DNA of 7,329 bases from Ignavibacteria bacterium UBA5771 (GTDB taxonomy: Bacteria; Bacteroidota; Ignavibacteria; Kapaibacteriales; UBA2268): NCBI GenBank assembly GCA_002418685.1, contig DIEP01000003.1:1-7329 (forward strand), read 5' to 3'. The notes below the pieces were generated by a model. That model saw only the letters and a list, made by a program, of their open reading frames with translations, ran no database searches and was not told the origin of the DNA. The position numbers were made by a program, and so were the translations under genes. Positions 6,231-7,329 of this stretch are shown in pieces (position 1 is the stretch's first letter; each line of letters opens with the position of its first letter).

Positions 6231-6863
6231 TTATGCTTTATTGTCGCTTTTTTTCGGTAAAATTGTTGTGGCAATTCCACAAGCAATTAAGATTTTAAAT
6301 AAATCACCTGCTAAAAATGGTAAGGCACCGAGAGAAATCACTTGCCAAATTGATAAATCTTGTGCTAATGCATAGTTGAACCACAATTTCAACTGTATCA
6401 ATCCAGGTATATATATCAGTCCGAAACTTGCTATAATCATTACGAGTAACATTGGAAGAAAGTTTCGCATTTGTGGCAATTTATCGCTTATATATCCAAT
6501 AAAGGATGATGCAAGAATAAATCCAAAGAGGTAGCCGCCATTGGGTCCCAATAGAACGCTCATTCCACCACTCAAATCTGAAAACCAAGGCAGACCCACA
6601 GCTCCGAGTGCTAAATATAACAATTGGCTTGCTCCGCCCCAATATTTTCCCAAAATGACACCTGAAAGAAGAACTGCTAATGTTTGCCCTGTGATTGGTA
6701 TGGGAGTGAAGGGAAGAAATATTTTGATTTGTGCTAATATTCCCGTTAAAGTAGCAATTGCAAAAGCAAGCAAAAGCTTATTAGGAATGGATAAACTGTC
6801 ACGCCATTCAAAAGCAAGCGACCGTTTTGTAATAAATTCATATCTCATGGAATCGATTTGCAT
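6231..6863 (-). CDS. bioY: BioY, biotin-binding S component of an ECF transporter
   Basis: This 210-residue integral inner-membrane protein binds biotin as the substrate-specific subunit of an energy-coupling-factor transporter. Family motifs are clear: PFTPIPITGQTLAVLLSG at 51-68, GGASQLLYLALGAVGLP at 76-92, GPNGGYLFGF at 106-115 and LAGDLFKI at 184-191. Six hydrophobic segments lie at about 29-47, 58-73, 77-92, 103-124, 135-154 and 175-200. The length is normal for BioY (about 180-210), with a slightly long polar N-terminus. The ATG at 6863 is preceded by GGGAGA (6872-6867), a Shine-Dalgarno sequence with close spacing; the second Met at 6848 has no such signal. No EcfA ATPase, EcfT or biotin-synthesis gene is visible in the window. 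It would therefore use shared ECF modules encoded elsewhere or act alone, as some BioY proteins are reported to do. Confidence 0.95.
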   Translation of the reverse strand: MQIDSMRYEFITKRSLAFEWRDSLSIPNKLLLAFAIATLTGILAQIKIFLPFTPIPITGQTLAVLLSGVILGKYWGGASQLLYLALGAVGLPWFSDLSGGMSVLLGPNGGYLFGFILASSFIGYISDKLPQMRNFLPMLLVMIIASFGLIYIPGLIQLKLWFNYALAQDLSIWQVISLGALPFLAGDLFKILIACGIATTILPKKSDNKA

Positions 6864-7205
6864 AATTCTCCCGATTAAATTTTACGAAATTAAATAAAAT
6901 TTTCCAAAAAATACGAAAGTATTGCAAAAAACGAGCATAATTCATTAAAAATCTATAAGAAATTATTTATTTATTCTTTAAATATAAATTGTTGCATAAT
7001 TCAAAAATATTTTGTAATTTTCTTTTTTGAATTATACCATTTAGATAATTGTTCTCTATTCCTTAGATAAAAATATTTAAGTAGCCCCGCCCTTGCTAAA
7101 CAAGATTGCTTATTGAATTTGATATAATTTGTTTTTTAAAGATAAATTTAAAATAATTATGTAAAAATTAAAATATTTTATTTAAAATTAATATAAGGTA
7201 TCATC
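6864..7205. other. 342-bp AT-rich divergent intergenic region
   Basis: This spacer lies between divergent bioY and the exported-protein gene at 7206, so it should contain both promoters. I found no tRNA-like fold, no gene and no strong match to the Bacteroidota promoter consensus on either strand. The one compositional oddity is a GC-rich patch (GTAGCCCCGCCCTTG at 7081-7095) followed by a small hairpin, CTTG at 7092-7095 with CAAG at 7101-7104. Nothing else can be supported. Confidence 0.6.
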
Positions 7206-7329
7206 ATGAAAATAAGATTTACAAATAAAATTAAAAAAACTGCTCTTTTACAATTTATAGTTATTCTCCTTCTTTCTTCGAGTTTGCTTTATTCTCAAAA
7301 AGAAACTTATAATTGGTATTTGGATTTAG
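7206..7329 (+). CDS. Exported protein of unknown function, N-terminal part only
   Basis: The frame is open from the ATG at 7206 to the window edge (41 codons), with a weak AAGG-like ribosome site at 7195-7198. The translation starts with a basic region (MKIRFTNKIKK) followed by a hydrophobic core (LLQFIVILLLSSSLLYS), a typical signal peptide likely cut before or near QKE. The visible mature start is ETYNWYLDL. An NWYFG-like start just after the signal is seen in some large Bacteroidota secreted proteins, but this sequence differs and too little is present to assign a family. Confidence 0.7.
   Translation, partial: MKIRFTNKIKKTALLQFIVILLLSSSLLYSQKETYNWYLDL

Noticed and set aside
6541..6897. 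Plus-strand open frame of 118 codons opposite bioY
   Set aside because: It overlaps the N-terminal half of bioY antisense, and its translation has no family pattern. BioY motifs on the other strand are unmistakable.
1..7329. CRISPR array, tRNA or rRNA gene, insertion sequence or toxin-antitoxin pair
   Set aside because: I saw no regularly spaced repeats, cloverleaf-like segments, terminal inverted repeats with a transposase, or paired small genes of that type on either strand.

Overview
This AT-rich window reads like a chromosomal segment from the Bacteroidota/Chlorobiota (FCB) group. The evidence is a SusC/CzcA-style TonB-dependent receptor with an N-terminal carboxypeptidase-regulatory-like domain, a small exported Cys-rich protein resembling the Bacteroidota HYC_CC_PP family, mostly weak Shine-Dalgarno sequences, and a subtilisin-type pro-domain at the edge. 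An Ignavibacteria- or Kapabacteria-like lineage is possible, but this is inference; no rRNA or other marker gene is present.

Layout. The left edge (275 down to 1, minus strand) holds the N-terminus of an exported protein that resembles the pro-region of a subtilisin-like (S8) peptidase. It is divergent from an orphan membrane histidine kinase (364-2250, TTG start) with a Cache-type extracytoplasmic sensor. After only 36 bp comes a small exported Cys-rich protein (2287-2760). A 244-bp gap leads to a TonB-dependent outer-membrane receptor (3005-5254), then a truncated DNA-alkylation-repair (AlkD-like) gene (5265-5582), then a periplasmic heavy-metal-associated (HMA) domain protein (5601-5951) ending at a strong rho-independent terminator (5984-6027). 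Just past the terminator is a short plus-strand fragment that looks like the C-terminus of a degraded outer-membrane beta-barrel protein (to 6198). On the minus strand lies bioY (6863-6231), the substrate-binding subunit of an ECF biotin transporter. A 342-bp AT-rich spacer precedes the start of another exported protein (7206 to the window end).

How the genes may work together. The Cys-rich exported protein, the receptor (Cys-Cys in its plug) and the HMA protein (CxxC plus a C-terminal Cys-Cys) all place thiol pairs outside the cytoplasm. They plausibly form an envelope pathway for a soft metal such as copper: outer-membrane entry, a periplasmic chaperone and an accessory thiol protein. The upstream kinase could sense envelope conditions for it, but no response regulator is visible. 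The metal identity and the link to the kinase are inferences. The AlkD-like fragment looks like a passenger caught between receptor and chaperone. BioY is an unrelated vitamin-uptake gene.
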